Positions 10,787-19,396 of a DNA stretch of 64,000 nt are shown here, piece by piece. The notes under the pieces were generated by a model, which saw only the letters and a program-made list of their open reading frames with translations, was not told the DNA's origin and made no database searches. The stretch comes from DASYPQ01 sp036006425. Lineage in GTDB: Bacteria; Planctomycetota; UBA1135; GCA-002686595. Numbering within the stretch: the stretch's first letter is position 1; the number at the start of each line of letters is the position of its first letter. A program made the translations under genes and the position numbers. The DNA lies in assembly GCA_036006425.1 (NCBI GenBank), contig DASYPQ010000026.1, forward strand, positions 1-64,000, given 5' to 3'.

Positions 10787-12838
10787 TCAGGTCTCGGCGT
10801 GGACGGGGGGAACCGGGGAAACGGGCGCCGACGGCGCGAAGAGATCGGCCGCGGGCTCGACGTGGGCGCGGAAGAGAGGCGGGAGCGCGTAGATCGCGTG
10901 CGCGGCGCCGCGCGGACGGCCGCGCAGGCGGTGCAGGTTCTCCCACGATTCGATCGCGCGCGCGCTCTCGTCGCGCGCGTCGGTGCTCGAAGCGCTCGCG
11001 AGTTGCCGCAGCGCGTGCGCGGGGAAGAGGTCGCAGGTCGACACCGCGCCGAGCGCGGCGAGCAGCGGCGCGCCGGCGGGCACGTCGAACCCGCACCCGT
11101 ACGCGCGCGCGTCCGCGGCTTCGCCCGTGTCGGGCTCGGCGAAGAGCCACGACTGCCGCACGCGCAGCTGGGCGGCGTCGAGGCGCGTGAAGCGCGCGGC
11201 CGAACGCTCGCCGAAGCGCGGCGTCAGCGCGACGGAGAGACCGCGGGGCTCGGCGAGCCGTTCCGAGGCCTCGACGAGGAACCCGACGAGGCGCGCGGCC
11301 TGGTCCTCGCGCAGATCGCCGTCGCCGAGGATCGCGAGCGCCTCGCGCAGCCCCACCGGGCTCACGGCGAAGCTCGCGCGCGACCGCGGCGCGGCCGCGT
11401 CGCGGGCCTCGCGCTGGAAGTCCCGCAGCGCCGCGAGCCCGTCGAGCGCGACCTCGAGGAGCTCGACGAGCGCCTCGAACACGGCGTCCTCGCGCCACGC
11501 GCCCGCGCGCCGCGCGAGGCGCGGCAGGTTGATCGTCGCCGCGGCGCCGAGGGATCGCCCGCCGCGCTCGCTCGAGCTGCGCGCGAGACCCGGCCCGGCG
11601 TAGCGCTCGTTCTCGGCGCTCCAGCAGGGCGCGAGGACGCCGGCGCGCAGCAGGCCGGACGCCGCCTGTCGAGTCGCGGCGCCGGCCTTCGACCACGCGG
11701 GCTGATCGAGGACGATCCGCGGCAGTGCGGCGCGCCCGAGCTCGTGCTCGAGCCGCGCGAGGACGCCGAAGAGCGTCTCGAGCACCGCGGGTCGCGGGGC
11801 GCGCAGCACGAGCTCGACGTCGCGCGCCGACGCCTGCGCGACGGCGCCGAGCCCGGCGAGCCAACCGGCGAGCTCGCCCTCTTCGCGCGCGAGGTCCGCG
11901 ATCCAGGGTTCCGCGCCCTCGAGCGCGAGGCATCGGGCGACGCGCCGCGCGAGCGAACCGATCTCGGGGAGCAGGCGGAACGCCGTCGCGGATCCGGGCG
12001 AGCCGGAGACGAGGATGTCGAGAGGGATCGACGCGGCGAGCGGGAGGTGCGGCCTCGAGACGTCCTCGAAGTCGAGATCGCCCGCGCGCACGCGCTCGGC
12101 GACGTACGGAGGGAGGAGGTCCTCGATCGCGTAGCGCGAGAGGATCTCCCCCGCGACGACTTCCTCGACGTCGCGCCGCGCGGCGTCGCCCCCGCCGGAA
12201 CGGAGCAGCGCGCGGCGGAGATCGTGGCGCGGGATCCCGATCGGCCGCTGGCGGCGCAGCGCGCCTTCGTAGCCGAGCTCGACGAGCTCGTTGTCGACGA
12301 GCTCGCGGACGAGCGCAGTCGAGATCGATCGCGAGCCGCTCGCGAACACGCGCGCCTCGACGCGCGCGGCGACTTCCTCCGCGCTCGCGCGCGAAAGATC
12401 GGCCTCGCTCATGAGCGCGGCGACGATCCGGCCCTTGCTCCAGGCCCCGACGCCGTCCCGCGCCTCGACGCGCGGCGCGCCGCGGCGCCGGCGCGCGTCG
12501 CCGCGGGCGTCGCCGGGCGGTTCGCGCACGAGCAGCGCGGTCCGGATCTGCGCGCGCTTCTCGCGGTAGAGGATGTAGGCCTTGGCGACCGGCGTCGCGC
12601 CCATCTCGACCAGCGCGCGCTCGACGAGATCCTGGATGTCCTCGATCCCGGGGATCGCGAGCGCGGGGTCCGGGAACCGGCGCTCGAGCAGGCCTTCGAC
12701 GAGATCGCCGATCTCGGCGGCGAAGCCGGACCGCGGCTCGCCGACCGCGGACTCCGCGCGCACGACGGCGCCCTCGATCTTCTTGCGGTCGTACGGCACC
12801 TCGCGGCCGTCGCGCTTCTGGATGCGCTGGATCCTCAA
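10787..12838 (-). CDS. Double ATP-cone protein with degenerate NrdD-like (class III RNR) domain
   Basis: 683 residues. The first 100 are a clear ATP-cone ('RIQKRDGREVPYDRKKIEGAV ... AYILYREKRAQ'). Residues about 125-210 look like a second, diverged ATP-cone ('WSKGRIVAALMSEADLS ... ELVELGYEGALRR'). The remainder resembles an anaerobic ribonucleotide reductase large subunit: 'EILSRYAIEDLLPPYVAERV', 'GDLDFEDVSRPHLPL', 'LGAAATINLPRLARRAG'. It ends without the C-terminal glycyl-radical segment (an RVxGY-type motif) and the zinc-cysteine cluster, so it is unlikely to reduce ribonucleotides. Seven bases separate it from nrdR, whose product also senses nucleotides through an ATP-cone. A regulatory or nucleotide-sensing role is an inference; the function is unknown. 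Confidence 0.72.
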   Translation of the reverse strand: MRIQRIQKRDGREVPYDRKKIEGAVVRAESAVGEPRSGFAAEIGDLVEGLLERRFPDPALAIPGIEDIQDLVERALVEMGATPVAKAYILYREKRAQIRTALLVREPPGDARGDARRRRGAPRVEARDGVGAWSKGRIVAALMSEADLSRASAEEVAARVEARVFASGSRSISTALVRELVDNELVELGYEGALRRQRPIGIPRHDLRRALLRSGGGDAARRDVEEVVAGEILSRYAIEDLLPPYVAERVRAGDLDFEDVSRPHLPLAASIPLDILVSGSPGSATAFRLLPEIGSLARRVARCLALEGAEPWIADLAREEGELAGWLAGLGAVAQASARDVELVLRAPRPAVLETLFGVLARLEHELGRAALPRIVLDQPAWSKAGAATRQAASGLLRAGVLAPCWSAENERYAGPGLARSSSERGGRSLGAAATINLPRLARRAGAWREDAVFEALVELLEVALDGLAALRDFQREARDAAAPRSRASFAVSPVGLREALAILGDGDLREDQAARLVGFLVEASERLAEPRGLSVALTPRFGERSAARFTRLDAAQLRVRQSWLFAEPDTGEAADARAYGCGFDVPAGAPLLAALGAVSTCDLFPAHALRQLASASSTDARDESARAIESWENLHRLRGRPRGAAHAIYALPPLFRAHVEPAADLFAPSAPVSPVPPVHAET

Positions 12839-12845
12839 CCCCGCC

Positions 12846-13313
12846 TCAAGCTTTCTTCTCGCGGGATTCGAGGATCGGCTTCAGCTCGTCCAGGAACTGC
12901 GCGACGTCCTTGAACTCGCGGTAGACGCTCGCGAAGCGCACGTACGCGACCTGGTCGAGCTTGCGCAGCTCCTCCATCACGAGGGCGCCGATGACGCTGC
13001 TCTGGACCTCGCGGTCGTATTCCTCCTGGCATCGCGCCTCGACGCGCGCCGCGGCGGCCTCGAGCTCCTCGCTCGCAATGGGCAGCTTCTCGCAGGCGCG
13101 CACCATGCCGGCGAGGACGCGATCGCGCTCGAAGCGCACGCGCTCCCCGTTCTTCTTGACGACGCGGAGCGGGGTGTCCTCGACGCGCTCGTACGTCGTG
13201 TAGCGGAGGAAGCACATCAGGCACTCGCGGCGGCGGCGGATGACCGTGCCGTCCGCCGAGGCACGCGAGTCGACGACTCGGTCGTTGTCCTGCTTGCAGC
13301 GTAGACACCTCAT
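12846..13313 (-). CDS. nrdR: Transcriptional repressor NrdR
   Basis: 155 residues, the normal length. The zinc ribbon is complete: 'MRCLRCKQDNDRVVDSR' and 'RRRRECLMC' give the two Cys pairs. The ATP-cone follows ('RVVKKNGERVRFERDRVLAGMVRACEK'), then 'VAYVRFASVYREFKDVAQF', all family hallmarks. NrdR binds dATP/ATP and represses ribonucleotide reductase genes. No canonical nrdA/nrdJ lies here; instead the gene is followed at 7 bases by a double ATP-cone protein and then smc. A candidate NrdR box (13343-13358) lies 29 bases upstream of the start, suggesting autoregulation. Confidence 0.96.
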   Translation of the reverse strand: MRCLRCKQDNDRVVDSRASADGTVIRRRRECLMCFLRYTTYERVEDTPLRVVKKNGERVRFERDRVLAGMVRACEKLPIASEELEAAAARVEARCQEEYDREVQSSVIGALVMEELRKLDQVAYVRFASVYREFKDVAQFLDELKPILESREKKA

Positions 13314-13342
13314 GTCGCGCGAGTCGTCGCGATGAGGAGAAC

Positions 13343-13358
13343 ACCCTAGATGTTGTGT
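13343..13358 (-). promoter_or_regulatory. Candidate NrdR box in front of nrdR
   Basis: On the minus strand the bases read ACACAACATCTAGGGT, matching 13 of 16 positions of the NrdR-box consensus as I remember it (acaCwAtATaTwGtgt). It abuts a TTGACA (13358-13363, minus strand) that would be a perfect -35 element; the -10 region downstream is weak (TCTCCT at 17-base spacing). The site lies in the 78-base gap between mnmE and nrdR, so it could let NrdR repress its own transcript. Usually two boxes occur; I see only one. Confidence 0.5.
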
Positions 13359-13391
13359 GTCAACGAAGCATGGACCGAAGCGGGTGCGGGC

Positions 13392-14753
13392 TCACTTGCC
13401 GAGACAGAAGCGCGCGAAGATCCGGTCGAGGACCGCCTCGGCGGTCGTGGCGCCGGTGATCTCGTCCAGGGCCTCCGTGGCGGCGCGCAGCTCCTGCGCG
13501 AAGATCTCGAGCGGGGCGCCCGCCTTCCACGAGGCGAGGCCCCGCTGCAGCGTCGCCACGGCCCGCTCGAGCGCCACGCGATGACGCAGAGCGAGCTCGC
13601 GGGAGCTGCCGGTGCCCGGACCGCGCAGCGCGCGCGCGAGCGCCTCCCGCAGCGCCCCGATCCCCTCCCCTGATACGGCACTCGTCGCCACCCAGTCGCG
13701 GCCGGCACGGACCGCGGCCGGCGGCTCCCGCGGCGTCCCGGCGAGATCGACCTTGTTCCAGACGACGAGGACGCGGCTCCCGGAGGCAGCCTCGGGCGGG
13801 AAGTCGCTCTCCGCGAACGGCGCGGACGCGTCGAGCACCCACGCGTGGAGATCGGCGGCTTCCCGGCTGGCTCGGCCGAGCTCCTGGGCGGCGTGCTCGA
13901 TCGAGTCCGGGGTCGCCGCGTCGTCGATGCCGGCCGTGTCGAAGAGCCTGCAGGCGAGGCCGCCGAGGTCGAGCTCGACGGAGAGGACGTCGCGCGTCGT
14001 CCCGGCCGCGGGGCTCACGATCGCGCCCTCGGAGCCGGCCAGACGGTTGAAGAGCGCGCTCTTGCCGGCGTTCGGCGCCCCGGAGAGCACGATCCGCGGC
14101 TCGCCGCGGTCTCCGGCGCGCGCGATCTCCCAGGCCGCCGCCTCGGCGAGCGCTGCGGCGACGTCGACGGCGCGGGACTCGATCTCCTCGTCGGGGACGT
14201 GCCCGGTGTCGCGGGTGTCGAAATCGAGGCTCGCTTCGACGAGCGCGCGCAGGCCCTCGACCCGGTCGCGCACGCGGTCGATCCGGGCGGCGAGCCCGCC
14301 GGCGAGCAGCGCCAGACCGGCGCGCCGCTCGCTCTCCGTGCGCGCCGTCACGAGGGCGAGGACGCCCTCGGCGCGCGAGAGGTCGATCCTCCCCGAGAGG
14401 AACGCGCGCCGGGTGAATTCCCCGGGCGCCGCGGCGACGGCTCCGAGCTCGAGGAGGCGCGCGAGCGCTGCGGCGAGCAGCGGAGGCGACCCCGGGAGGT
14501 GGAACTCGGCGACGTCGTCGCGCGTGAACGAGCGCGGAGCCGGCATCCAGAGGAGGAGCAGCGGCTGCTCGCCCCGCCCGTCGCGGAACCGCCCGACGTG
14601 GACGCCGCGCGTCGAGAGATCGAGCGGGAGAGCTCCGGCCCATGTCGCGAGAACGATCTCCCGCGCGCGCGAGCCCGAAAGGCGGAGAATCCCGCGAGCG
14701 CCTCCGCCGGGCGGCGACGCGATCGCGGCGATCGTCGTCGTGGAGCCCGACAT
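13392..14753 (-). CDS. mnmE: tRNA modification GTPase MnmE
   Basis: 453 residues, standard length. N-terminal folate-binding domain ('TIAAIASPPGGGARGILRLSG'), helical domain, and an inserted G domain with G1 'GAPNAGKSALFN', G3 'DTAGI', G4 'NKVD'. The protein ends with the invariant 'FARFCLGK', whose Cys is catalytically important. With MnmG it installs the carboxymethylaminomethyl group on U34 of certain tRNAs. The order yidC-mnmE is conserved in many bacteria. It starts 24 bases after yidC and is followed by nrdR, which appears to have its own promoter. Confidence 0.96.
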   Translation of the reverse strand: MSGSTTTIAAIASPPGGGARGILRLSGSRAREIVLATWAGALPLDLSTRGVHVGRFRDGRGEQPLLLLWMPAPRSFTRDDVAEFHLPGSPPLLAAALARLLELGAVAAAPGEFTRRAFLSGRIDLSRAEGVLALVTARTESERRAGLALLAGGLAARIDRVRDRVEGLRALVEASLDFDTRDTGHVPDEEIESRAVDVAAALAEAAAWEIARAGDRGEPRIVLSGAPNAGKSALFNRLAGSEGAIVSPAAGTTRDVLSVELDLGGLACRLFDTAGIDDAATPDSIEHAAQELGRASREAADLHAWVLDASAPFAESDFPPEAASGSRVLVVWNKVDLAGTPREPPAAVRAGRDWVATSAVSGEGIGALREALARALRGPGTGSSRELALRHRVALERAVATLQRGLASWKAGAPLEIFAQELRAATEALDEITGATTAEAVLDRIFARFCLGK

Positions 14754-14777
14754 GCGTGCCTCGATCCGTGCGGCGCT

Positions 14778-16730
14778 CTAGTACTCGCCGCGCGGCTTCT
14801 TGCGGGTGCGTTCGCGCTGCTTCATCTGCTGCTGCTGCGCTTCCATCAAGCGCGCCATGAAGCCGTTCTTCTTCTTCGGGCGCTCCTTGTCGTCGAGCGG
14901 CCAGATCTTCTTGATCAGCTTCTGCTCGATGATGCCGAGACCCGACTGCGTGATCATGTAGAGCGAGAGGCCAGCCGCGTAGTTGTAGAGGAAGAAGCCC
15001 ATCATCACGGGCATCCACATCATCATCTTCTGCATCTTCGCGGCCTGCTCGTCGGCCGGCATCGGCATCCCCTTCTGCTGCCAGATCCACAGCACGACCA
15101 TCAGCAGCGGGAGGAGGTTCAGGTACTCGATCGGGCCGAGCAGCGGCAGGTGCAGCCCGATCCGGAGGAGGCGATCGGGCACCGCGAGGTCGTGGATCCA
15201 GAGACCGAACGGCGCGTGGCGCAGGTCGAAGCTCGAGCGCAGCGCGGCGAAGAGGCCGATGAAGACGGGGATCTGCAGGAACATCGGCAGGCATCCGCCG
15301 AGCGGCGGGAACGCGCCCTCCTCCTGCATCAGTTTCGCCTGCTCCTGGCGCTGGGCGGTCGGATCCTTCGCGTACCGCTTCTTGATCTCGTCGATCCGCG
15401 GCTGGAGGCGCTTCATCTTGCTCTGGTAGCGCGCCATCGTCGTCTGCGACTTGCGGTTCACCGGGAACAGCAGCAGGCGGACGCTGATCGTGAGCAGGAT
15501 GATCGCGACGCCCCAGTTGCCGGTGAGGCGCTCGAAGAAGCCGAGGACCGCGAGGAGCACCGACGCGATCCCGCTGAAGAACCCGAGATCCTTGTCGATC
15601 AGTTTCGAGTGGTCGGGCCACGACGCTTCGAGCCGCGAGCGCTCCTTCGGACCGGCGTACAGGTCGTACTGGAACGTGCGCTTCTCGCCGAGCGGAGGAA
15701 GGACGAGGCGCAGCTGCGCGTCCGCGACGATCTGGCGCCACGCCGACGCGGTCTGCTCCGGGTGCGCGCGGGCCCAGGCTTCGTCGCGCAGGCCGCGCCA
15801 GCTCGCGCCGATCAACGTGGCGCGCGACGTGTCGTCGCTGCCGTGGAGGAGCACGGCGAAGTACTTGTTGTAGACGCCGAGGAACGAGAGCGGCTCGTCG
15901 ACCGGGAACGGACCCGCGATCTTCGTCCCGCGTTCGTCGGTCGGCTGGATCTCCGCGTTCGCGGTCGCGTCGCCCTTGCCGCGCGAGTACGCGATCGCCT
16001 GCGGCTCCCGCGTCCACTTGTCGGCGGCCTCCGCCGGGATGCACGCGCCCGGCGTGAAGACGAACTCGCGGACTCCGGGGCTCGCTTCGAGCGCCGCGTT
16101 CTCGAGCTCGAGCTCGAAGTGGAGGACCTCTTCGCCCGGACGGAAGAGGAACCGTTTCCTGAACACGATGCCCGTTCCCTGGGCGAGCGTGAACTCGACG
16201 CCTTCCGGCGCTTCGGCCGTCCCGAGGAGCCGCCGCGCCCAGAGCGCGCGCTCGAGCGGCTCGCGCGCGAGACCCTCGCTCGAAGGCGACGTGCGCAGGA
16301 GCATCGACGACGTTGGCGTCCCCGTTCCGACGTCGACCGGGACGAGGAGTCGCGCCCAGTGCTCCGGATCGCGCATCTCCGCGTCCTTGAGCCCGACCTG
16401 GTCGAACGCCGTCCCCGTCCGCAGCTCCGTCAGCGCGCCGCCGCGGTTCGAGAAGACGGCGCGGAACGCGCCGTGGTGGGGAGGCTCGCCGACCGTGAGG
16501 ACGAGATCCGGCTCGTCGGCGCCGGCGATCTGCGGACCGCGCGCGTCCGCGACCGGCGCCTTGGGGGCGGAAGGCGCCGCCGCCGACGCGGGATCCGCGG
16601 CTGCGGCGAGCGGCGTCGTCGCCGGCGCGACGCTCGCCGGCGCCGGCGCGCGGGGCGCCGGGAAAAGCAGGTTCCATCCGAGGAGGATGAGGAGACAGAT
16701 CGCCAGGGCGAGCGGGAGACGCTTGTCCAA
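14778..16730 (-). CDS. yidC: Membrane protein insertase YidC
   Basis: 650 residues with the Gram-negative layout: an N-terminal membrane anchor ('LPLALAICLLILLGW'), an Ala/Pro linker, a large periplasmic beta-domain (about 60-390) and the C-terminal insertase core. The core shows 'NWGVAIILLTISVRLLLFP', 'GGCLPMFLQIPVFIGLFAAL' and a final transmembrane helix, then a basic tail ('RERTRKKPRGEY'). It inserts inner-membrane proteins alone or with SecYEG. The long periplasmic domain indicates a diderm cell plan. The stop of the phosphoesterase lies further along the same strand, only 3 bases from this start, so the two are co-transcribed. Confidence 0.96.
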   Translation of the reverse strand: MDKRLPLALAICLLILLGWNLLFPAPRAPAPASVAPATTPLAAAADPASAAAPSAPKAPVADARGPQIAGADEPDLVLTVGEPPHHGAFRAVFSNRGGALTELRTGTAFDQVGLKDAEMRDPEHWARLLVPVDVGTGTPTSSMLLRTSPSSEGLAREPLERALWARRLLGTAEAPEGVEFTLAQGTGIVFRKRFLFRPGEEVLHFELELENAALEASPGVREFVFTPGACIPAEAADKWTREPQAIAYSRGKGDATANAEIQPTDERGTKIAGPFPVDEPLSFLGVYNKYFAVLLHGSDDTSRATLIGASWRGLRDEAWARAHPEQTASAWRQIVADAQLRLVLPPLGEKRTFQYDLYAGPKERSRLEASWPDHSKLIDKDLGFFSGIASVLLAVLGFFERLTGNWGVAIILLTISVRLLLFPVNRKSQTTMARYQSKMKRLQPRIDEIKKRYAKDPTAQRQEQAKLMQEEGAFPPLGGCLPMFLQIPVFIGLFAALRSSFDLRHAPFGLWIHDLAVPDRLLRIGLHLPLLGPIEYLNLLPLLMVVLWIWQQKGMPMPADEQAAKMQKMMMWMPVMMGFFLYNYAAGLSLYMITQSGLGIIEQKLIKKIWPLDDKERPKKKNGFMARLMEAQQQQMKQRERTRKKPRGEY

Positions 16731-16733
16731 CGA

Positions 16734-17558
16734 TCACCTCCCGATCGCGAGTCGTTCGGCCAGGAACACGGGGAGCGCGGGCACCGCGCGGATCGCCGCT
16801 GCGGCGGCGGACGTGTCGTACTCGAGGCGCACGAACGTGACGTTCGCGCCGTCGAACAGCGCGTAGGAGAGGCGCGGGTCGCCGTCGCGCGGCTGGCCCA
16901 CCGAGCCGACGTTGACGATCGCGCGGGCTCCCGTGCCGAGCTCGAGCGATTGCGGCTCCTCGGTCCCGCGCGGACGCAGGAGACGGCCGTCCTCGAAGTA
17001 GATCGCGGGCACGTGGCTGTGGCCGACGAAGCAGACGTCGCGATCCATGCGCGCGAAGTTGTCCTGCATCTTCTCGCGGTTACGCGCGTCCCGCGGCAGG
17101 AGGTACTCGCGCACCGGGTCGCGTGGCGACCCGTGGACGAAGAGCGCGACCTCGTCGCGCGCGATCGGCGAGAGCGAGTCGAGGAACTCCCAGTGGCGAT
17201 ACCCGGCCTCGCGCTCGGACGCGTCGTTCAGCGTCTCGCGCGTCCATTCGATCGCCGAGCGCGCCTTCGGATTGAAGTCCTCGGCCGAGTGCAGGAGCGC
17301 GTACTCGTGGTTGCCGAGGAGGCAGAGCCCCGGCTCGAGCGGCGCGTCGCCGGGCGCCGCCGCGGGGTCGCTGGGCTCGCTCGAGCACAGGCTCATCACG
17401 ATGTCGAGGCACTCCCGCGGGTTCGCGCCGTACCCGACGACGTCGCCGAGGCAGACGTACCGGCGGGCCCCGCGGGCCCGCGCGTCCGCGAGCGCCGTCT
17501 CGAGCGCCGGGATGTTCGCGTGCAGGTCGGAGATCAGGGCGGTCAGGGGGTAGGTCAA
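16734..17558 (-). CDS. Calcineurin-like metallophosphoesterase
   Basis: About 274 residues. The metal ligands of the family are all visible: 'LISDLHAN' (DxH), 'LGDVVGYG' (GDxxGYG), 'LGNHEYAL' (GNHE) and 'FVGHSHVP' (GHSH). This arrangement fits the YfcE/serine-threonine phosphatase-like group acting on small phosphodiesters or phosphoproteins; the substrate is unknown. I chose the TTG at 17558 (TTG-ACC-TAC), because residues before it are Arg/Pro-rich and non-conserved; a much longer ATG start at 17690 would overlap the upstream gene by 38 bases. Lies between a WecA-like transferase gene and yidC. Confidence 0.83.
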   Translation of the reverse strand: MTYPLTALISDLHANIPALETALADARARGARRYVCLGDVVGYGANPRECLDIVMSLCSSEPSDPAAAPGDAPLEPGLCLLGNHEYALLHSAEDFNPKARSAIEWTRETLNDASEREAGYRHWEFLDSLSPIARDEVALFVHGSPRDPVREYLLPRDARNREKMQDNFARMDRDVCFVGHSHVPAIYFEDGRLLRPRGTEEPQSLELGTGARAIVNVGSVGQPRDGDPRLSYALFDGANVTFVRLEYDTSAAAAAIRAVPALPVFLAERLAIGR

Positions 17559-17652
17559 AGGGTCCGCCCAGGCTCTCCACGACGCGCGGCCGTGGACGTC
17601 GGGGCGGGGATTATCGGGCCGCGTTCGCCGAGGAGCAAGCCTCGAGCGCGCC

Positions 17653-18570
17653 TCAATCGACGGAGGGCGTGAATCGAACCGCGAGCGCAAAGAGGAGCGT
17701 CGACGCCAGCACGCCGAGCCCGACGACGAGCCCGCCGTCCCGTGCGGCGGCGGCGGTGATCACCGCGGGCGCTGCGATCGCGACGAGAATCGCCGCGACG
17801 AGAGCCGGAGCGAGGCCCGCCCGCTGCATGCGGTGCGCGAGGTGCCTGCGGTCTCCCACCCAGGGGCGCGTGCCCGCCGCGAGGCGGACGAACGCGACGC
17901 GCGCGAGATCGAGCAGAGGCACGAGCAGGGCGAACCGCGCGACCGGATCGAGGACGAGGAGGACGCCGAGGAGATGGCTTCCGGAGTTCCCGAGGTACGC
18001 GATCGGCACGCCGCGCCGGCCGGGAGCCGCACTGCACAGGTTGAACGGCAGGAAGCCGACGAGCGGACCCGCGAGCGCCGCCGGCCCGACGGCGAGGCCG
18101 AGGATGCCCACCGACGTCGCGGCTCCGTCCGCGTTGTCGAACGTGTTCACGGCGTTCAGGGTGACGACGACTGCGGCGAGGCTCGCGACGAGCGCGGGGT
18201 TCGGATCTCCGGCGCAGAGCCTCCATCCCGACGCGACGAGAGCGGTCGCGACGATCGCCTGCCCGAGGAGGAGCGCGATCGGCGGGAGACCGCCGCGCGT
18301 CCGGTCGTCCGCGACCCCGAGCGTGAACGCGAGGACGAGAGCGAACCAGGGTCCTGCTCCTCCGACCGGTGAGCCGCCCGCGCATTCGATGGCGAGGAGG
18401 CCGACGAGGATCGCGGGACCGCCGATCGCGGGCACGGGCCGGTCCTGGAGCTTGCGATGCGGTGCCGCGCTCGGATCGTCCGCGAGGCCCACGCGCGAGG
18501 CGACCCGCGCGAGCGCGAGCGCGGTCGCGGCGCTCGCGAGGGCCCCGAGCGCGAAGCCGACCCCGTTCAA
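17653..18570 (-). CDS. WecA/MraY-family glycosyl-phosphate transferase (membrane)
   Basis: 305 residues, almost entirely hydrophobic, with about ten predicted membrane helices. Family motifs: 'HRKLQDRPVPAIGG' after the first helix, 'GVADDRTRGG' (the catalytic Asp pair), 'NAVNTFDNADG' and the cytoplasmic 'VGDRRHLAHRM' loop. These enzymes move sugar-1-phosphate from UDP-sugar to undecaprenyl phosphate to start polysaccharide synthesis. The usual 'GDxGS' metal-binding motif reads 'LGNSGSHLLG' here, with Asn for Asp, so activity may be altered. The TTG start overlaps the nadD stop (TTGA). The sugar specificity cannot be told. Confidence 0.78.
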   Translation of the reverse strand: MNGVGFALGALASAATALALARVASRVGLADDPSAAPHRKLQDRPVPAIGGPAILVGLLAIECAGGSPVGGAGPWFALVLAFTLGVADDRTRGGLPPIALLLGQAIVATALVASGWRLCAGDPNPALVASLAAVVVTLNAVNTFDNADGAATSVGILGLAVGPAALAGPLVGFLPFNLCSAAPGRRGVPIAYLGNSGSHLLGVLLVLDPVARFALLVPLLDLARVAFVRLAAGTRPWVGDRRHLAHRMQRAGLAPALVAAILVAIAAPAVITAAAARDGGLVVGLGVLASTLLFALAVRFTPSVD

Positions 18571-19235
18571 CTCCCCGCCCCGTAGAGTCCGTGGCGCTTG
18601 ATGTACGCGAGGACCGCGGGATCGAGCTCGAGCTCCGCGTCGGCGCCGGAAGCACCCGCGATCCGCGCGCGGATGCCGGTCGACGAGACCGGGACCGGCG
18701 GCAGGCGCAGGTATCCGGCGCGCAGCTTCGCGGCGACCTCGGGGCCGAGCGCGCGTTCGACAGCCTCGATCGCCGTCCGCGGCTCGCCTTCGCGGTGGAC
18801 GATCACCGGCTGCACGCGCGCGAGCAGCTCCGCGGCGTCGCGCCACGTCGCGAGTCCCTCCACGTTGTCGCTGCCGAGGATCAAGTAGATCGGGACGTCG
18901 TCGCGCTCGCCGACGCGCGCCGGCAGCGCGCGCACGGTGTCGATCGTGAAGGACGGTCCGGCGCGGCCGAGCTCGAGGTCGTCGACGAGGAAGCGCGGCT
19001 CGCCCTGGACCGCGAGGTGGAGCATCGCCAGGCGATCGGCCCCCGAGGCGAGCCTCCGCCCGGGCTTGTGCGGCGGGAGCCGCGCCGGGACGAAGACGAC
19101 CCGGTCGAGCGCGAAGGCGTCCAGGGCCGCGCGGGCGGCGTGGAGGTGGCCCGCGTGGACCGGATCGAACGAGCCGCCGAAGAGCCCGACGCGCTGCCCG
19201 ACACGCTGCCCGACACGCTGAAAGGGGGCGGTCAC
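18567..19235 (-). CDS. nadD: Nicotinate-nucleotide adenylyltransferase
   Basis: 222 residues. 'GLFGGSFDPVHAGHL' is the nucleotidyltransferase HIGH-like motif, followed by 'FVPARLPPHKP', 'LGSDNVEGLATWRDA' and the C-terminal 'VSSTGIRARIAG', all as in NadD. It adenylates nicotinate mononucleotide in NAD synthesis. The GTG start gives an unusual N-terminus in which QRVG is repeated three times just before the first beta strand, the product of a 12-bp tandem repeat (19187-19222). TAACCT on the minus strand 12 bases upstream may be a -10. The next gene overlaps by TTGA. Confidence 0.93.
   Translation of the reverse strand: MTAPFQRVGQRVGQRVGLFGGSFDPVHAGHLHAARAALDAFALDRVVFVPARLPPHKPGRRLASGADRLAMLHLAVQGEPRFLVDDLELGRAGPSFTIDTVRALPARVGERDDVPIYLILGSDNVEGLATWRDAAELLARVQPVIVHREGEPRTAIEAVERALGPEVAAKLRAGYLRLPPVPVSSTGIRARIAGASGADAELELDPAVLAYIKRHGLYGAGS
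19187..19222. repeat. Three tandem copies of a 12-bp unit in the 5' end of nadD
   Basis: Three consecutive copies of cgacRcgctgcc (the last ends in aa) encode QRVG-QRVG-QRVG immediately before the FGGSFDP motif. The unit is a multiple of three, so changes in copy number would keep frame. Confidence 0.85.
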
Positions 19236-19396
19236 GCGGTCGTCACGAGGTTACTTGCGAGGCCCCGGGGGTAGTCCAACAGCCGATTTCCGACCGGGGC
19301 TTTACTTCCCGACCGGCGGCGGGGAAACTCGCCCGCCTTCCGGAGGCACTTCTCGAGTCTCCGGCTCCCCCCCTCCACGTTGCGAACCAGCCTTCC

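Noticed and set aside
6905..12913. A 2002-codon open frame on the plus strand opposite smc and the ATP-cone gene
   Set aside because: It is the antisense of well-supported genes, rich in Arg, Glu, Ala and Leu without recognisable domains; GC-rich third positions keep such frames open.
16734..17690. ATG start at 17690 for the phosphoesterase
   Set aside because: The additional 44 residues are Arg/Pro-rich, overlap the WecA-like gene and do not match the family; TTG at 17558 fits better.
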